Source: an uncultured Clostridia bacterium | GTDB taxonomy: Bacteria > Bacillota > Clostridia > Lachnospirales > CAG-274 | Reading direction: 5' to 3' | Assembly: GCA_947589665.1 (NCBI GenBank) | Contig: CANQBJ010000001.1 | Location: 62,001 to 126,000 of the forward strand | DNA: 64,000 bases | Part shown: in pieces, positions 27,498 to 36,387 of the stretch | Numbering within the stretch: position 1 is the first letter of the stretch | How the letters are laid out: each line of letters opens with the position of its first letter | The notes under the pieces: generated by a model | The model's database searches: none | Told to the model about the DNA's origin: nothing | The model's input: the letters and a program-made list of their open reading frames with translations, nothing else | Translations under genes and position numbers: made by a program

Positions 27498-28436
27498 ATG
27501 TTAAAAAAAATAAGTCTTGCTTTTGTTGTTATATGCTTTGTTTTTAACGGCTTTTTCATATATTCTCAGGAGTATTCGGACAAGGTGGCGGAGGATGTGA
27601 CCTTCTATGAAATGGGGGACGCCTCTCTTACGGTCTCAGATACCCTTACGGCGCAGTATGTTCCCGACTTTGACATAAGCAAAATGAGGGATATCAGCTA
27701 TCTCAGAAAATATTATTACGCAGTAGATAAAAAGACAGGTATGGATGAGAAGCTTTTTGATGCGGATAAGCTTATGAATACGGATGTTACTATTAATAAG
27801 GAAGGAAACGGACCTAAAATTCTTATTTTTCACACCCACGGCAGCGAAATGTTTGCCGACAGCAAAAATGTGAATGAAGGAGTTATTGGTGCAGGCGAAT
27901 ATCTAAAAAGTCTGATAGAGGATAAATACGGTATAGAGTGCTTACATATCACAGACCGCTTTGACGTGGTAAACGGCGCTGTCCAAAGAGACGGCGCCTA
28001 CGAGAGAATGGAGCCTGTCATTACTCAGGTCATAAAGGAAAATCCATCTATTGAACTGGTCATAGACCTGCACAGGGACGGTGTAAACGAAAATTTGCGC
28101 CTTGTAAGCGAGGATAACGGCGAAAAATGCGCTAAGGTTATGTTCTTCAACGGACTTTGCGCCAAATGGGAAAACAACGGGCTTAGGAGCATAAAAGGTC
28201 TTGAAAATCCCTATCTCCAGACAAATCTTGCCCTTAGCCTTAAGATGCAGCTTGCTATGAATGAACTTCACCCTAACCTTACCAGAAAGATATATCTAAA
28301 CGCTTACCGCTATTCCCTGCATATGAAGGATAAAAGTATGCTTATTGAACTGGGCGCCCAGACAAATACCGTCGAGGAAATAAACAATAGCATCGAAAGA
28401 ATAGCAGAGGTGATAGGTAGGGTGTGTCTGTATTGA
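27498..28436 (+). CDS. spoIIP: Stage II sporulation protein P (SpoIIP) amidase/endopeptidase
   Basis: 312-residue membrane-anchored peptidoglycan hydrolase used in forespore engulfment, where it works with SpoIIM and SpoIID. N-terminal signal anchor (1-22). The SpoIIP motifs are present: LIFHTHGSEMF (zinc histidine and glutamate), VIDLHRDG (second histidine) and LIELGAQTNT (catalytic glutamate). The ATG at 27498 lies 7 bases after GGAGG and is preferred over the in-frame GTG at 27495. The family's usual neighbour gpr is absent; the gene stands alone between the pectinase locus and a repeat element. Confidence 0.9.
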   Translation: MLKKISLAFVVICFVFNGFFIYSQEYSDKVAEDVTFYEMGDASLTVSDTLTAQYVPDFDISKMRDISYLRKYYYAVDKKTGMDEKLFDADKLMNTDVTINKEGNGPKILIFHTHGSEMFADSKNVNEGVIGAGEYLKSLIEDKYGIECLHITDRFDVVNGAVQRDGAYERMEPVITQVIKENPSIELVIDLHRDGVNENLRLVSEDNGEKCAKVMFFNGLCAKWENNGLRSIKGLENPYLQTNLALSLKMQLAMNELHPNLTRKIYLNAYRYSLHMKDKSMLIELGAQTNTVEEINNSIERIAEVIGRVCLY

Positions 28437-28464
28437 ATCGGCATTTGATAAAAAAAGAGGAGGT

Positions 28465-28735
28465 ATTAATTTTTGTTTAGGGGAATAATGACCTCTCCAC
28501 CGCCTAACGGCGGTCCCCCTCCCCTGATAGGGGAGGCTGTTAACCGTAAGGCAGTGACTAAGGTTCAATTATTGTTTTCCCCACTATTTAAGCGACTTTG
28601 AAAAAACACACACCTAAACCTCCCCTACCAGGGGTTTGCATCGGAAAGTTATCTGACAAGCCGAAGGCTTGCTTTTGCGTAGCAAAAGTGCTGAAGGGGG
28701 ACCAACCGAAGGTTGGTGGAGAGGTCATTAAGAGG
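28465..28735. repeat. Family-1 MITE-like repeat, inverted diverged copy
   Basis: Internal inverted repeats AATGACCTCTCCACC (28487-28501) and GGTGGAGAGGTCATT (28715-28729) are exact complements. Between them are hairpins CCGCCTAACGGCGG, CTCCCCTGATAGGGGAG, CAAGCCGAAGGCTTG, CTTTTGCGTAGCAAAAG and CCAACCGAAGGTTGG. The CTAAACCTCCCCTACCAGG part is the reverse of the middle of the copy at 48516-48834. The left outer end (ATTAATTTTTGTTTA) is kept, the right outer end is not evident. Confidence 0.75.
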
Positions 28736-28783
28736 CTTAAATCAAACGACCGTCAGATCGTACTTAAAGATATAATGTATGAT

Positions 28784-29320
28784 CTACTCCCTTACAATAA
28801 ATTTCTCAAATTTTCTGCCTTCATTGAAAAGCTTTGAGTAAACATAGGTGCATTTTCTGTACAAACTAAACTGCTTTTCAGCCTTTTCAATATTTCCGTA
28901 GACCTTCCAGCAGCCGCACATAAGGGCATTTCTTCCCTTATTTTCAATAAATCCCATAACATCTTCAACGGGATAGCTTAAAAACAGACCTATTTCGTGG
29001 GGGAAATCGCCGCTGTGGGACAGTCTTTCTTTCAGATGTTCTATGCACATATTGCAGTCCGTACAGTAGCCGAATTTCCGCATAAGCCCCGAACACTCAG
29101 GTCTGCAAAGGTCTTTTGCAAGTCTTTTTTTCCTGTAGACGTATAAAAGAGCAGTACTCCCTCTCTTTACAAGCACTGCGGCATATATGCCCTTTTCATT
29201 GTATTTTTTGTTAAAATCCTCTACCTTGCTGTCAATATCCGTAATATCAGTATTGAAAATACTCCCCGTCTTAAGTCCTGCCAGGGTAGGGGCGCAGTAG
29301 CTTATAAGTCCCCTTTCCAT
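28784..29320 (-). CDS. DUF3793 family protein
   Basis: 178-residue cytoplasmic protein typical of Clostridia. Family marks seen: SYCAPTLAGLKTGSIFN at the start, FPHEIGLFLSYPVEDVMGFI, and CGCWKVYGN. Several cysteines (RPECS, YCTDCNMCIEHL) could bind metal, but no function is known to me. GGGAGG stands 8 bases before the ATG, overlapping the end of the upstream DUF2325 gene by close spacing (one base gap), so the two are co-expressed. Neighbouring operators resemble sites of DtxR-type metal regulators, which makes iron handling the best guess. Confidence 0.85.
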   Translation of the reverse strand: MERGLISYCAPTLAGLKTGSIFNTDITDIDSKVEDFNKKYNEKGIYAAVLVKRGSTALLYVYRKKRLAKDLCRPECSGLMRKFGYCTDCNMCIEHLKERLSHSGDFPHEIGLFLSYPVEDVMGFIENKGRNALMCGCWKVYGNIEKAEKQFSLYRKCTYVYSKLFNEGRKFEKFIVRE

Positions 29321-29321
29321 A

Positions 29322-29597
29322 CTATATGCCTCCCAATATATCTTTAAGAGCGGCGGCAGAGCTGCTGTGCGAACGCACTATTTTAATATTTTTCTTAAGA
29401 GCCTCCTGTGTTGCCGTAACTATCATTTTGTGGCATACGGTGTTTGTAAAAAGCACCATTATATCGGGCTGCCCTATTTTGCTTCTGAGATTGCTGTCTG
29501 GCTGAGTAAATATCTTAGCCTTGCATTTGTGACATTTGCAAAGCTGCTTGTATTGATTTACCATTCTGTCGTTGCCGCCTATTATAACTATACTCAT
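29322..29597 (-). CDS. DUF2325 family protein
   Basis: 91 residues. Begins SIVIIGGNDRMVNQYKQLC, with the nucleotide-binding-like GGN start and the later LFTNTVCHKMI and RSHSSSAAALKDIL motifs of DUF2325 proteins. Contains a cysteine-rich KCHKCKA stretch. Biochemical role unknown. First gene of a two-gene operon with DUF3793, read from a consensus promoter with two GTTAGC-N4-GCTAAC palindromes between promoter and start. Confidence 0.85.
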   Translation of the reverse strand: MSIVIIGGNDRMVNQYKQLCKCHKCKAKIFTQPDSNLRSKIGQPDIMVLFTNTVCHKMIVTATQEALKKNIKIVRSHSSSAAALKDILGGI

Positions 29598-29626
29598 AAT
29601 TATCCCCCGTTTCGTATCAAATATTA

Positions 29627-29712
29627 GTTAGCTACCGCTAACTTAATGGCCTAAAATATAGTTAGCAATCGCTAACCACATTTATTATACCTATTTTTTC
29701 ATTTTTTGTCAA
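29627..29712 (-). promoter_or_regulatory. Consensus promoter with two palindromic operators
   Basis: Minus-strand TTGACA (29707-29712) and TATAAT (29684-29689) are separated by 17 bases, a perfect sigma-A promoter. Two 16-base palindromes, GTTAGCAATCGCTAAC (29661-29676) and GTTAGCTACCGCTAAC (29627-29642), start 34 bases apart and cover the expected transcription start and early transcribed region. This is a repressor-type arrangement. The half-site resembles DtxR/IdeR-class operators (TTAG...CTAA); the regulator is not in the window. Confidence 0.75.
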
Positions 29713-29733
29713 CACCCAAAAAGTATTAAAAAT

Positions 29734-29780
29734 AAAACACCGATTTTCGGGGGTCCTGGACCCCCGAAAATCGGTGTTTT
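29734..29780 (-). terminator. Strong bidirectional terminator of the envelope cluster
   Basis: AAAACACCGATTTTCGGGGG ... CCCCCGAAAATCGGTGTTTT, a near-perfect inverted repeat of about 47 bases lying 20 bases past the PAP2 gene stop, T-rich on the minus strand. Shares its core with 17090-17120. Confidence 0.85.
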
Positions 29781-29800
29781 TGAAATAGTACTGATTGTGT

Positions 29801-30292
29801 TTATAGTAAAAAGCCGAATACTCCGCCTATAAGGGCGATCATCCAGCCGCACACTACGTCAAGAGGATAGTGTATGCCCGTCATTATCCTTGAAAAGCCT
29901 GTACAGAAGGAAAGCAGAACAAATGCCGCCGCCACAGGAGGGCATACGAGCAGCCAGCTTAAGGATATTATAAGAGAAGATGCCGCATGATTGCTGGGCA
30001 GGGAGCCGTTTTCCTCGTGTGGCACAAGGGCTTCTATATCCTCTGATTCAAAGGGACGGGGCTTATTAAGTATTTTTCTGAGAGAAGTATTTACAACAAG
30101 CACTGCGAAAGGCACTAATATATACCTTGGTATCAAAAGAATATCCGACCCGAACAAAAGGATAATAAATCCCAGTCCGTAAATAACAACATATATGAAC
30201 TTTGAAAAACGGGATAATAAAACTGCCGCCTTCGCAGCAGTTTTGTTATTCACCGTGTAGTTATAAATTCTGTAAAAAAGCCTTTTATTCAT
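29801..30292 (-). CDS. PAP2-family membrane phosphatase
   Basis: About 163 residues, mostly membrane helices. The three phosphatidic-acid-phosphatase motifs are present: KILNKPRPF, GSLPSNHAASS and SRIMTGIHYPLDVVCG, with the catalytic histidines in PSNHA and GIHYPLD. Likely removes phosphate from undecaprenyl pyrophosphate or another lipid phosphate, which suits the adjoining polymer-synthesis genes. The ATG at 30290-30292 follows GGGGAG and shares a base with the dapF stop (TAATG), so translation is coupled; ORF codons upstream lie inside dapF. Confidence 0.88.
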   Translation of the reverse strand: MNKRLFYRIYNYTVNNKTAAKAAVLLSRFSKFIYVVIYGLGFIILLFGSDILLIPRYILVPFAVLVVNTSLRKILNKPRPFESEDIEALVPHEENGSLPSNHAASSLIISLSWLLVCPPVAAAFVLLSFCTGFSRIMTGIHYPLDVVCGWMIALIGGVFGFLL

Positions 30293-31134
30293 TATTCTCC
30301 CCATGTGCCGTCGCATATAAAAGCTGCGGGACCTGTCATATAAACATGGTTATCCTCTTCGTTCCAGTGTATGGTAAGCGTGCCGCCTAAGAGCTTTACC
30401 TCTACAGGCACTCTTGGGCATATGCCCTTTATATTGGCAGCTACGACTGTGGCGCAGGTGCCTGTGCCGCAGGCCCAGGTCTCTCCCGCTCCTCTTTCCC
30501 ATACTCTCATTTTAAGGTGAGTAGCATCTACAGTTTCCACAAATTCCACATTTGTCTTTTTGGGAAAATGAGAGTCTGTCTCTACAACGGAGCCGTATTT
30601 TTCAACGTCAAAGCTCATAACATCGCTGTCTATAAAGGCGACTGCATGGGGATTGCCCATAGATACGCAGGTAAATGCAAACTCCTTGTCACAGGATTTT
30701 ATCTTGATATCAACGGCAGGCTCGCCCTCTGCATTTACAGGGACCTCCGCCGCCTTAAGTATGGGCTCGCCCATATCCACTGTCAAAAGCTCCGTCTCGC
30801 CCTTGTCATTTTCATGTATCTCAATTACCTTTATTCCCGCAAGGGTCTCAAGGGTAATAGGGTTTTTCTTGACGATGCCTCTGTCGTATACATACCTGCC
30901 TACGCAGCGTGAAGCATTGCCGCACATCTCTGCCTCTGAGCCGTCTGAGTTGAACATCCTCATCTTCACATCAGCCACATCGCTGGGACATATAAGCACA
31001 AGACCGTCTGAGCCTACACCGAAATGTCTGTCGCTTATTTTCTTAGCCGTATCGGAAGGATCGTCAACCCTTTCCTCAAAACAGTTTACATATATATAAT
31101 CGTTGCCGCAGCCGTGCATCTTAGTAAATTTCAT
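30292..31134 (-). CDS. dapF: Diaminopimelate epimerase
   Basis: Converts LL- to meso-diaminopimelate for peptidoglycan and lysine. 280 residues, usual length. Motifs: [12 protein letters not shown] at the start, the first catalytic cysteine in [16 protein letters not shown] and the second in [16 protein letters not shown]. It sits at the end of the envelope-polymer cluster, 12 bases after the PrsA-like gene and overlapping the PAP2 gene by one base. Confidence 0.97.
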   Translation of the reverse strand: MKFTKMHGCGNDYIYVNCFEERVDDPSDTAKKISDRHFGVGSDGLVLICPSDVADVKMRMFNSDGSEAEMCGNASRCVGRYVYDRGIVKKNPITLETLAGIKVIEIHENDKGETELLTVDMGEPILKAAEVPVNAEGEPAVDIKIKSCDKEFAFTCVSMGNPHAVAFIDSDVMSFDVEKYGSVVETDSHFPKKTNVEFVETVDATHLKMRVWERGAGETWACGTGTCATVVAANIKGICPRVPVEVKLLGGTLTIHWNEEDNHVYMTGPAAFICDGTWGE

Positions 31135-31146
31135 AGTCTACCTCCG

Positions 31147-32091
31147 TTATTCAATGTGTATTTCGTTCCATACAGCATCGTTTTTTGTTATTTCCGTATT
31201 TCCCGCCCAGCTTTCATTCTGAGCCTGATATATCTCCTGTTTCTTTTCGTTTATATAGTTTTCCCTTATCTGCTTTTGCAGAGCCTCGCTGCTCTTGTCT
31301 ACCACATCTATTACTTTGAATATATGATAGCCGTCGGTATCCTCCGAAAGCGTACACTGTCCCTTTTTAAGGGAATATATTTTATCCAAAGTATTTTCCG
31401 TATAAAGGCTGGGGTCCAGAGTAAAGGAGTCCTTATTGCCCTTTGGCGATACCCTTGCAAGCACGCTGTCAAAGTCTGCACCCTTGCTTATATCCTCATA
31501 GGCAGCCCTTATTTTATCTAAGTTTTCGGTGCCTGAGGTATCTGCCTGTAGAAATATCTCCTTTACCACATAGTCGGTAAACTCGGATTTGTTTTCTTCA
31601 TTATACTGAGCAAGATACTCGGCAAACTCCTCTTCATTTATGACATAGCTGTCTGTAACATAGCTGTATACCTTTTGCTGAAGTATACCCTCCTCCATGA
31701 TACCGTATATCTTATCTCTGCTTAGCTCATACTCTGAAAGCTGTTCGGGAGTAAACTCGGCAAGCAGGCTGTCTGTCTGCTCGTCTATAAGAGCCTTGTC
31801 AGCCTCCTCTATTGCTATATTGAGAGAAGGAGCCTCCTTTACGGCAGTCTTTACCATAAGTATGGAATTGACTGCGTTCTGCTTTGCCACCTCTTCGGCG
31901 CTTACACCGTCAAAGTCGGCAAGCCATATATCGCTGCCGCCCTGCTGCTCAAAGTTTTTCTTCTGCTCTATAAGATAGACCATAAATTCTCCTCGGTCTA
32001 TTTTGTCATTGCCTATTTTCACAACATAGTCCTTGCCTATTGAACAGCCTGTAAGTACTGCAAGCATCAATATAAATATTACCCTTTTCAT
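31147..32091 (-). CDS. PrsA-like lipoprotein peptidyl-prolyl isomerase
   Basis: Surface lipoprotein foldase, about 314 residues. The ATG at 32089-32091, behind GGGAG, gives a lipoprotein signal with lipobox LAVLTGCS; the longer frame upstream lies inside the tagA-like gene and is not real. An N-terminal SurA/PrsA-type helical region is followed by a parvulin-type domain near residues 185-285 (VKEIFLQADTSG, DSVLARVSPKG, GYHIFKVIDV). Expected to assist folding of secreted proteins outside the membrane. Confidence 0.86.
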   Translation of the reverse strand: MKRVIFILMLAVLTGCSIGKDYVVKIGNDKIDRGEFMVYLIEQKKNFEQQGGSDIWLADFDGVSAEEVAKQNAVNSILMVKTAVKEAPSLNIAIEEADKALIDEQTDSLLAEFTPEQLSEYELSRDKIYGIMEEGILQQKVYSYVTDSYVINEEEFAEYLAQYNEENKSEFTDYVVKEIFLQADTSGTENLDKIRAAYEDISKGADFDSVLARVSPKGNKDSFTLDPSLYTENTLDKIYSLKKGQCTLSEDTDGYHIFKVIDVVDKSSEALQKQIRENYINEKKQEIYQAQNESWAGNTEITKNDAVWNEIHIE

Positions 32092-32108
32092 AGACAACTC
32101 TCCCTGTC

Positions 32109-32846
32109 TTACTTCATATCGCCCTTGATTTTCTCCTTTATGACTACCAGCATAAAAAGGGGCAGCTGCATCATTCTGCCTATCCTTGAGGGCTGTTTCA
32201 TAAGTCTGTAAAACCATTCCAGACCGTGGCGCACAAAGAACTCAGGAGCTCTCGGCACATTACCGCACCAGCCGTCAAAGCTGCCGCCTACGCCTACAGC
32301 CGCTTTTATGTTTAAGCCCTTGATATTTTTATATATCCATTTTTCCTGCTTTGGAAAGCCTATGCCCACTAAAAGCAGGTCGGGTCTTTTATGGTTTATG
32401 TCGGCTATTATTTCTTTTTCCTTGTTATCGTCAAAATATCCGTCGGCGCAGCCCACTATACTGATGCCGGGAAAACGCTTTTCAATAGCCTCCTTAGCCC
32501 TTTCTGCAATACCGGGAGCAGAGCCGAAGAAATATACCGTCTTGTCTGTATTCTTTATCCTGTCGAATACCGACAAGAGCATATCATAGCCCGCAACTCT
32601 TTCCTTAATAGGATTTTTGGTAAATTTAGAGGCATATACTATACCTATGCCGTCGGGCACGTTCATAGCCGAGGAATTGAGTATATCCATAAATTCCTTA
32701 TCCTTGCGGGCTTTCATTACCATTTCCGGATTAGGCGTAAATACCATAGCTTTTCCGTTTAAATCAAGGAAGCTTACCATTTTATCCACAGCCTCCGAGG
32801 GCTTTATATTGTTGAAGGGTACTCCCAATATCTTACAAATACTCAT
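32109..32846 (-). CDS. tagA: WecG/TagA/CpsF-family glycosyltransferase
   Basis: Transfers a sugar, typically N-acetylmannosamine, to undecaprenyl-PP-GlcNAc to begin a wall polymer. 245 residues with family motifs TPNPEMV, NVPDGIGIVYA, VGIGFPKQEKWI, GVGGSFDGWCG and the C-terminal GLEWFYRLMKQPSRIGRMMQ that tethers the enzyme to the membrane. Together with the UDP-ManNAc dehydrogenase upstream in the cluster it points to a ManNAc/ManNAcA polymer. Confidence 0.92.
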   Translation of the reverse strand: MSICKILGVPFNNIKPSEAVDKMVSFLDLNGKAMVFTPNPEMVMKARKDKEFMDILNSSAMNVPDGIGIVYASKFTKNPIKERVAGYDMLLSVFDRIKNTDKTVYFFGSAPGIAERAKEAIEKRFPGISIVGCADGYFDDNKEKEIIADINHKRPDLLLVGIGFPKQEKWIYKNIKGLNIKAAVGVGGSFDGWCGNVPRAPEFFVRHGLEWFYRLMKQPSRIGRMMQLPLFMLVVIKEKIKGDMK

Positions 32847-32859
32847 AATATTATCCCTT

Positions 32860-33309
32860 TTACTTAATAGAATAGCCGCCCTTTACAAGGAACCATGCCG
32901 CCTCTGTCACCTTAACTCCTCTGCCGTCGTCACGAGGCACTATCATTATATGATTAAGCGTTGCCTTATGACCGTTATACAGCGCCTGACCTGTAGTAGC
33001 GTCTACTATACCTTCCTTGCCGCTTATTACGATATCGCCCTTGCCTGCTCTAAGTATCATCTCCGTGCCTTCGCCGCCTATAATAGTCTTGCCTACTCCC
33101 ACAGATACGGGAATATAGCTGCCTCCTGCGGAAACGGTACCGCTGCTGTCGGAGCCTATCATATTCATTACCTGATTTATCTTGTCATCCACATAGCTCT
33201 TGGAAACAAGAGGGTCCGCCTCTGAGCCTGCGTCTGCGGCAAATACCGTACCCATTACAAGCACAACGCTTGCCAGAACACTTACAAAGCCTATTAAAAA
33301 TCTTTTCAT
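32860..33309 (-). CDS. Small secreted protein in the envelope cluster
   Basis: 149 residues with a clear signal peptide (MKRFLIGFVSVLASVVLVMG ... ending VFAA). The mature part has a predicted helix (SKSYVDDKINQVMNMIG) and a beta-rich C-terminal half containing MILRAGKGDIVISGKEGIVD and HIMIVPRDDGRGVKV. I do not recognise a named family, though it looks like a conserved Clostridia type. It overlaps csaB by 4 bases (ATGA) and is followed by tagA, so it is likely part of polymer attachment or surface assembly. Function unknown. Confidence 0.7.
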   Translation of the reverse strand: MKRFLIGFVSVLASVVLVMGTVFAADAGSEADPLVSKSYVDDKINQVMNMIGSDSSGTVSAGGSYIPVSVGVGKTIIGGEGTEMILRAGKGDIVISGKEGIVDATTGQALYNGHKATLNHIMIVPRDDGRGVKVTEAAWFLVKGGYSIK

Positions 33310-34436
33310 TTCAAACTCTCCTTTTTGTTTCTTATAAGGCTGAACTGTGCAGAAAGCAGTCTGTCGTTTTCATCAGCCTTTTTTATCATAGTATCCGCCT
33401 TAGTCTTAAGGCAAGCTTTATATTTTTCCATATTGTCAAATATTTCACATACCTGTGAATATATTTTATCGGAGTCAAGCTTTTCACTTCTCACATCTCC
33501 ACCCTCGGGCATATCTAACTCCTTAAGATAATACTCTATCTTGGGATCGTATATTATGCCTACCATAGGCACGTTCTTGACTGCGGCAAATATAAGGGAG
33601 TGCAGCCGCATACTTATCATAAGATCAAAGCGTCCTATGATACCGAGTATCTGACCGGGGTCGTAGCGTTTTTCAAGCATATAGCTTTTCTGCGTCATAG
33701 CGGAGCATACCCTTTTTGAAATATCTATATCCTTGGGGAACTCCATAGGCAGAAGCACCACATCCTTGCCGCTGCTGACTATATCGTCGCATACCTTGGC
33801 TATTTTTACAACATAATCGTCACCGTACTGTGCCTTTTGCCATGCTCTTACACAAACGGCTACCCTTTGTCTGTCTGAGGGTATGCCCTCTGCCTTAAGC
33901 AGCTTTTCAGCCTCTTCGCCGCCTATGGACTCCAGCTTGAAGGCAGGGTCTGCCGTTACGCTAACATGGGGATTTGTAACGCCTATGCTCCTCAGGTCCT
34001 GTTCGGAAAGCTTTTCCCTCAGCGTAATAACGTCTACAGTGTTTACAACGCTTTTCACAAGCCGTCTGTTGAGCCTTCCCGTAACGGGGCCTATGCCGTT
34101 GGCATAGAGCATAACTCTCTTTCCGAAAAGCTTGGCGATCTTTATAATGCTGAGATAGTACAAAAGAGAACGGGTGCTGGTACCGTTCTGTAAAAGTGTA
34201 CCTCCGCCGCTCAGTATAATATCGCTTTTTCTGACAGCAGAAACGACCTGCGCTATATTGAACCGCTGCACTGAGTTTATGCCATATTCAGTTTTAGTGA
34301 AATCAGGTCTGTAGCTTAAGGCTGTGATATTGACATCCTTTGCCATTTTTCTGATATTTGTGGTCATAGCCTGCAATATAGCCTCATCACCGCAATTACC
34401 ATAACCATGGTAGCCTGCTATCAACAGATTTATCAT
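33306..34436 (-). CDS. csaB: Polysaccharide pyruvyl transferase CsaB
   Basis: Adds pyruvate ketal to a wall polysaccharide, the mark by which SLH-domain proteins bind the cell wall. 376 residues: AGYHGYGNCGDEAILQAM at the N-terminus, LSGGGTLLQNGTSTRSLLYY, YANGIGPV, and SMRLHSLIFAAVKNVPMVGI are typical CsaB segments. AGGAG precedes the ATG. Its place beside TagA-, WecC- and polymerase-type genes suggests a pyruvylated secondary wall polymer. No SLH protein is in this window. Confidence 0.92.
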   Translation of the reverse strand: MINLLIAGYHGYGNCGDEAILQAMTTNIRKMAKDVNITALSYRPDFTKTEYGINSVQRFNIAQVVSAVRKSDIILSGGGTLLQNGTSTRSLLYYLSIIKIAKLFGKRVMLYANGIGPVTGRLNRRLVKSVVNTVDVITLREKLSEQDLRSIGVTNPHVSVTADPAFKLESIGGEEAEKLLKAEGIPSDRQRVAVCVRAWQKAQYGDDYVVKIAKVCDDIVSSGKDVVLLPMEFPKDIDISKRVCSAMTQKSYMLEKRYDPGQILGIIGRFDLMISMRLHSLIFAAVKNVPMVGIIYDPKIEYYLKELDMPEGGDVRSEKLDSDKIYSQVCEIFDNMEKYKACLKTKADTMIKKADENDRLLSAQFSLIRNKKESLK

Positions 34437-34441
34437 ACATA

Positions 34442-35821
34442 TTACTCCTTTTCAGAGTTTATTCTCTTGTTCTCCTCATACCATATACCCATTATTATTG
34501 CCGCAAAGAGCCAGAAAAGGCTTGTCATCATAGGAGTTTCAAACACATTTTCAAAGAAATTGTGAGCTATCACACCGCATAAGCCTGCAAGTATGCCTGT
34601 TGAAAGCTCCTTAGACTCCCTTGTGGAGGATATCCTTATTGTTCTAAAGGAATTTATAACAACGCTGTATATAAGGACCATAAAGGCGCCAAAGCCCAGA
34701 AGTCCTGATTCTACAGCCATTTTAAGCATATTGTTGTCCATATAGAAGGTATCTGTCCAGGTGTAGCCTACAAGGTATTTCATACCGTTGTTCATAGCCA
34801 CGGCGCCGCCGAAATGACCCAGACCAACGCCTAAAAGCAAATTGTTCTTAAGTATCTCAAGACCTGTGAGCCAGCGCACAAGTCTGCCGCCTCTTAAAGA
34901 GGACTCTATATATTCGGGGCTGAGCATATAGCTTATCCTGTCGCCTACGCTTGGCACTGCCACAACCACAAGCACAGCCAGTATTACCGCAGGGATAATA
35001 AAGCGCTTGTCCTTAAGCAGTATATATATGCCTGCCGCCAGCATAAAGCCTATCCATGCGCCTCTTGAGAATGTAAACACAAGGCTTGCAAGCATAACAA
35101 GAGCCACAAGGCAGAAGAATATCCTGCTCAGTGTTTTCTTGGTTATAAGGGCAAGAGATACCGTCATGGGTATTGCCAAGGTCAGCAGTGAGCCGAAAAT
35201 ATTGGGGCTTGTGAATATGGAGAATACTCTTGTCCTTACTCCTGCCTCGTTTTGGTCTACCCAGCCTGCAGGCATTTCAACGCCTATGGCATACTGATAC
35301 ACTCCATAGAGGGCAAGCAAGCCAACTATAAGCACAAAGCAAAGAGTGACCGCCTTAGCGGACCTTTCCCCCTTTACAAGCTGTATCACCACAAAGTACC
35401 ACAGCATATACTGTACTATTGCACGAAAGCCCTCTACACCTACGGAGAAGTCTGTTGAATTGAGTATAAGGCATATGAGCATAGCCGAAATAAAGAGGAA
35501 AAGCGGGAAATCAATAGGTGTTGATTTAAAGTTATCCTCATTTCTGCTTTTTATCCATTTAACTCCCCACAGACCTACAAGACCTATGAGAAAAAGCTCG
35601 TCCCATATACTTGATATACTGCCTGCAAAGGTCCTTATCGCCGTATCCAGAACACCGTAGCCTGCCAGGAAGAACACTGCCACATCATAGTCAAATATCA
35701 TAAAGGCAACAGCCGTGAGGACAGCTATTGCGGCAAGAGCAGCCAAGGGACCCATACTGCCGCAGCAAAGTCCCAGTATTATTCCTATTATGACTACCAA
35801 AATAACCGGTTTATTATTCAA
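34442..35821 (-). CDS. O-antigen ligase/polymerase family membrane protein
   Basis: 459 residues, about a dozen membrane helices. The large extracytoplasmic loop and the conserved arginine/histidine region of Wzy/WaaL proteins are seen (FTFSRGAWIGFMLA, then GVGLGHFGG and GLLGFGAF). Acts on lipid-linked sugar chains as polymerase or ligase at the outer face of the membrane. The start is a TTG at 35819-35821 with GGTGAT before it, close to the stop of the upstream membrane protein gene. Confidence 0.85.
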   Translation of the reverse strand: MNNKPVILVVIIGIILGLCCGSMGPLAALAAIAVLTAVAFMIFDYDVAVFFLAGYGVLDTAIRTFAGSISSIWDELFLIGLVGLWGVKWIKSRNEDNFKSTPIDFPLFLFISAMLICLILNSTDFSVGVEGFRAIVQYMLWYFVVIQLVKGERSAKAVTLCFVLIVGLLALYGVYQYAIGVEMPAGWVDQNEAGVRTRVFSIFTSPNIFGSLLTLAIPMTVSLALITKKTLSRIFFCLVALVMLASLVFTFSRGAWIGFMLAAGIYILLKDKRFIIPAVILAVLVVVAVPSVGDRISYMLSPEYIESSLRGGRLVRWLTGLEILKNNLLLGVGLGHFGGAVAMNNGMKYLVGYTWTDTFYMDNNMLKMAVESGLLGFGAFMVLIYSVVINSFRTIRISSTRESKELSTGILAGLCGVIAHNFFENVFETPMMTSLFWLFAAIIMGIWYEENKRINSEKE

Positions 35822-35825
35822 AATA

Positions 35826-36371
35826 TCACCCCAACATAATGTCTGTAAGCCATTTTACCGCCCTTACAGCAATACTTGACAAAAAGGCGGTCATATATAT
35901 ACCGCACAGTACCACAAACATACCTACTGCAAATATTACCCAGCAGAGTACCATATTTGTAAGGGTAACACTGTCCGTGATTATCATAGCGACAATGCTC
36001 CCTATAGGTATGCTCATGAGCAGTATGCCTGCAAGGTATGTTATATTGCCTGCACCAAAACCCTTTACTTTGTTTACAAGGGCATAGAGCATACTGCCCT
36101 TTATGGCAGGGGCAATAAGCCTGTGCAAAAAGCCGCAAAGCCTGTCCACAATATGGGCAAGACCCTGTATCATACGGTACACAAGACTGTATCTGAAGTA
36201 AGGCTTCTTGTAGATATACCTGTGTATTATACTGTGTACTATGCTGTTCTGCCAGCATATGCCTATGGCACCGACACACCTTTTAAGCATGCTGTTATCA
36301 TAGGCATTCAGCGCAGACCTAACAATATATAAAACAAATCTGCAAAACACACTGTTTGTAATATAGCTCAT
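35826..36371 (-). CDS. Integral membrane protein of the polymer cluster
   Basis: About 181 residues. The N-terminal half is basic and amphipathic; the C-terminal half carries two or three membrane segments (GAGNITYLAGILLMSIPIGS, MVLCWVIFAVGMFVVLCGIY). I do not recognise a family. ATG at 36369-36371 follows GGAG by 9 bases. It lies between the polymerase and DUF4330 genes on the same strand, so it is likely a membrane component of the polymer pathway. Another overlapping frame on the same strand (35818-36279) is rich in Cys/His/Tyr and has no ribosome site, so it is not taken. Confidence 0.7.
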   Translation of the reverse strand: MSYITNSVFCRFVLYIVRSALNAYDNSMLKRCVGAIGICWQNSIVHSIIHRYIYKKPYFRYSLVYRMIQGLAHIVDRLCGFLHRLIAPAIKGSMLYALVNKVKGFGAGNITYLAGILLMSIPIGSIVAMIITDSVTLTNMVLCWVIFAVGMFVVLCGIYMTAFLSSIAVRAVKWLTDIMLG

Positions 36372-36387
36372 ATAAAACAACTCCGTT

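Noticed and set aside
28465-28735. CRISPR-like array suggested by repeated GGGGAG/CTCCCC blocks
   Set aside because: Blocks are inverted, not direct, have no regular spacers and no cas genes are nearby; they are hairpins of a MITE-like unit.
35818-36279. 153-codon minus-strand frame rich in Cys, His and Tyr
   Set aside because: It overlaps the 181-residue membrane protein in another frame, lacks a ribosome site and has a composition typical of out-of-frame translation.
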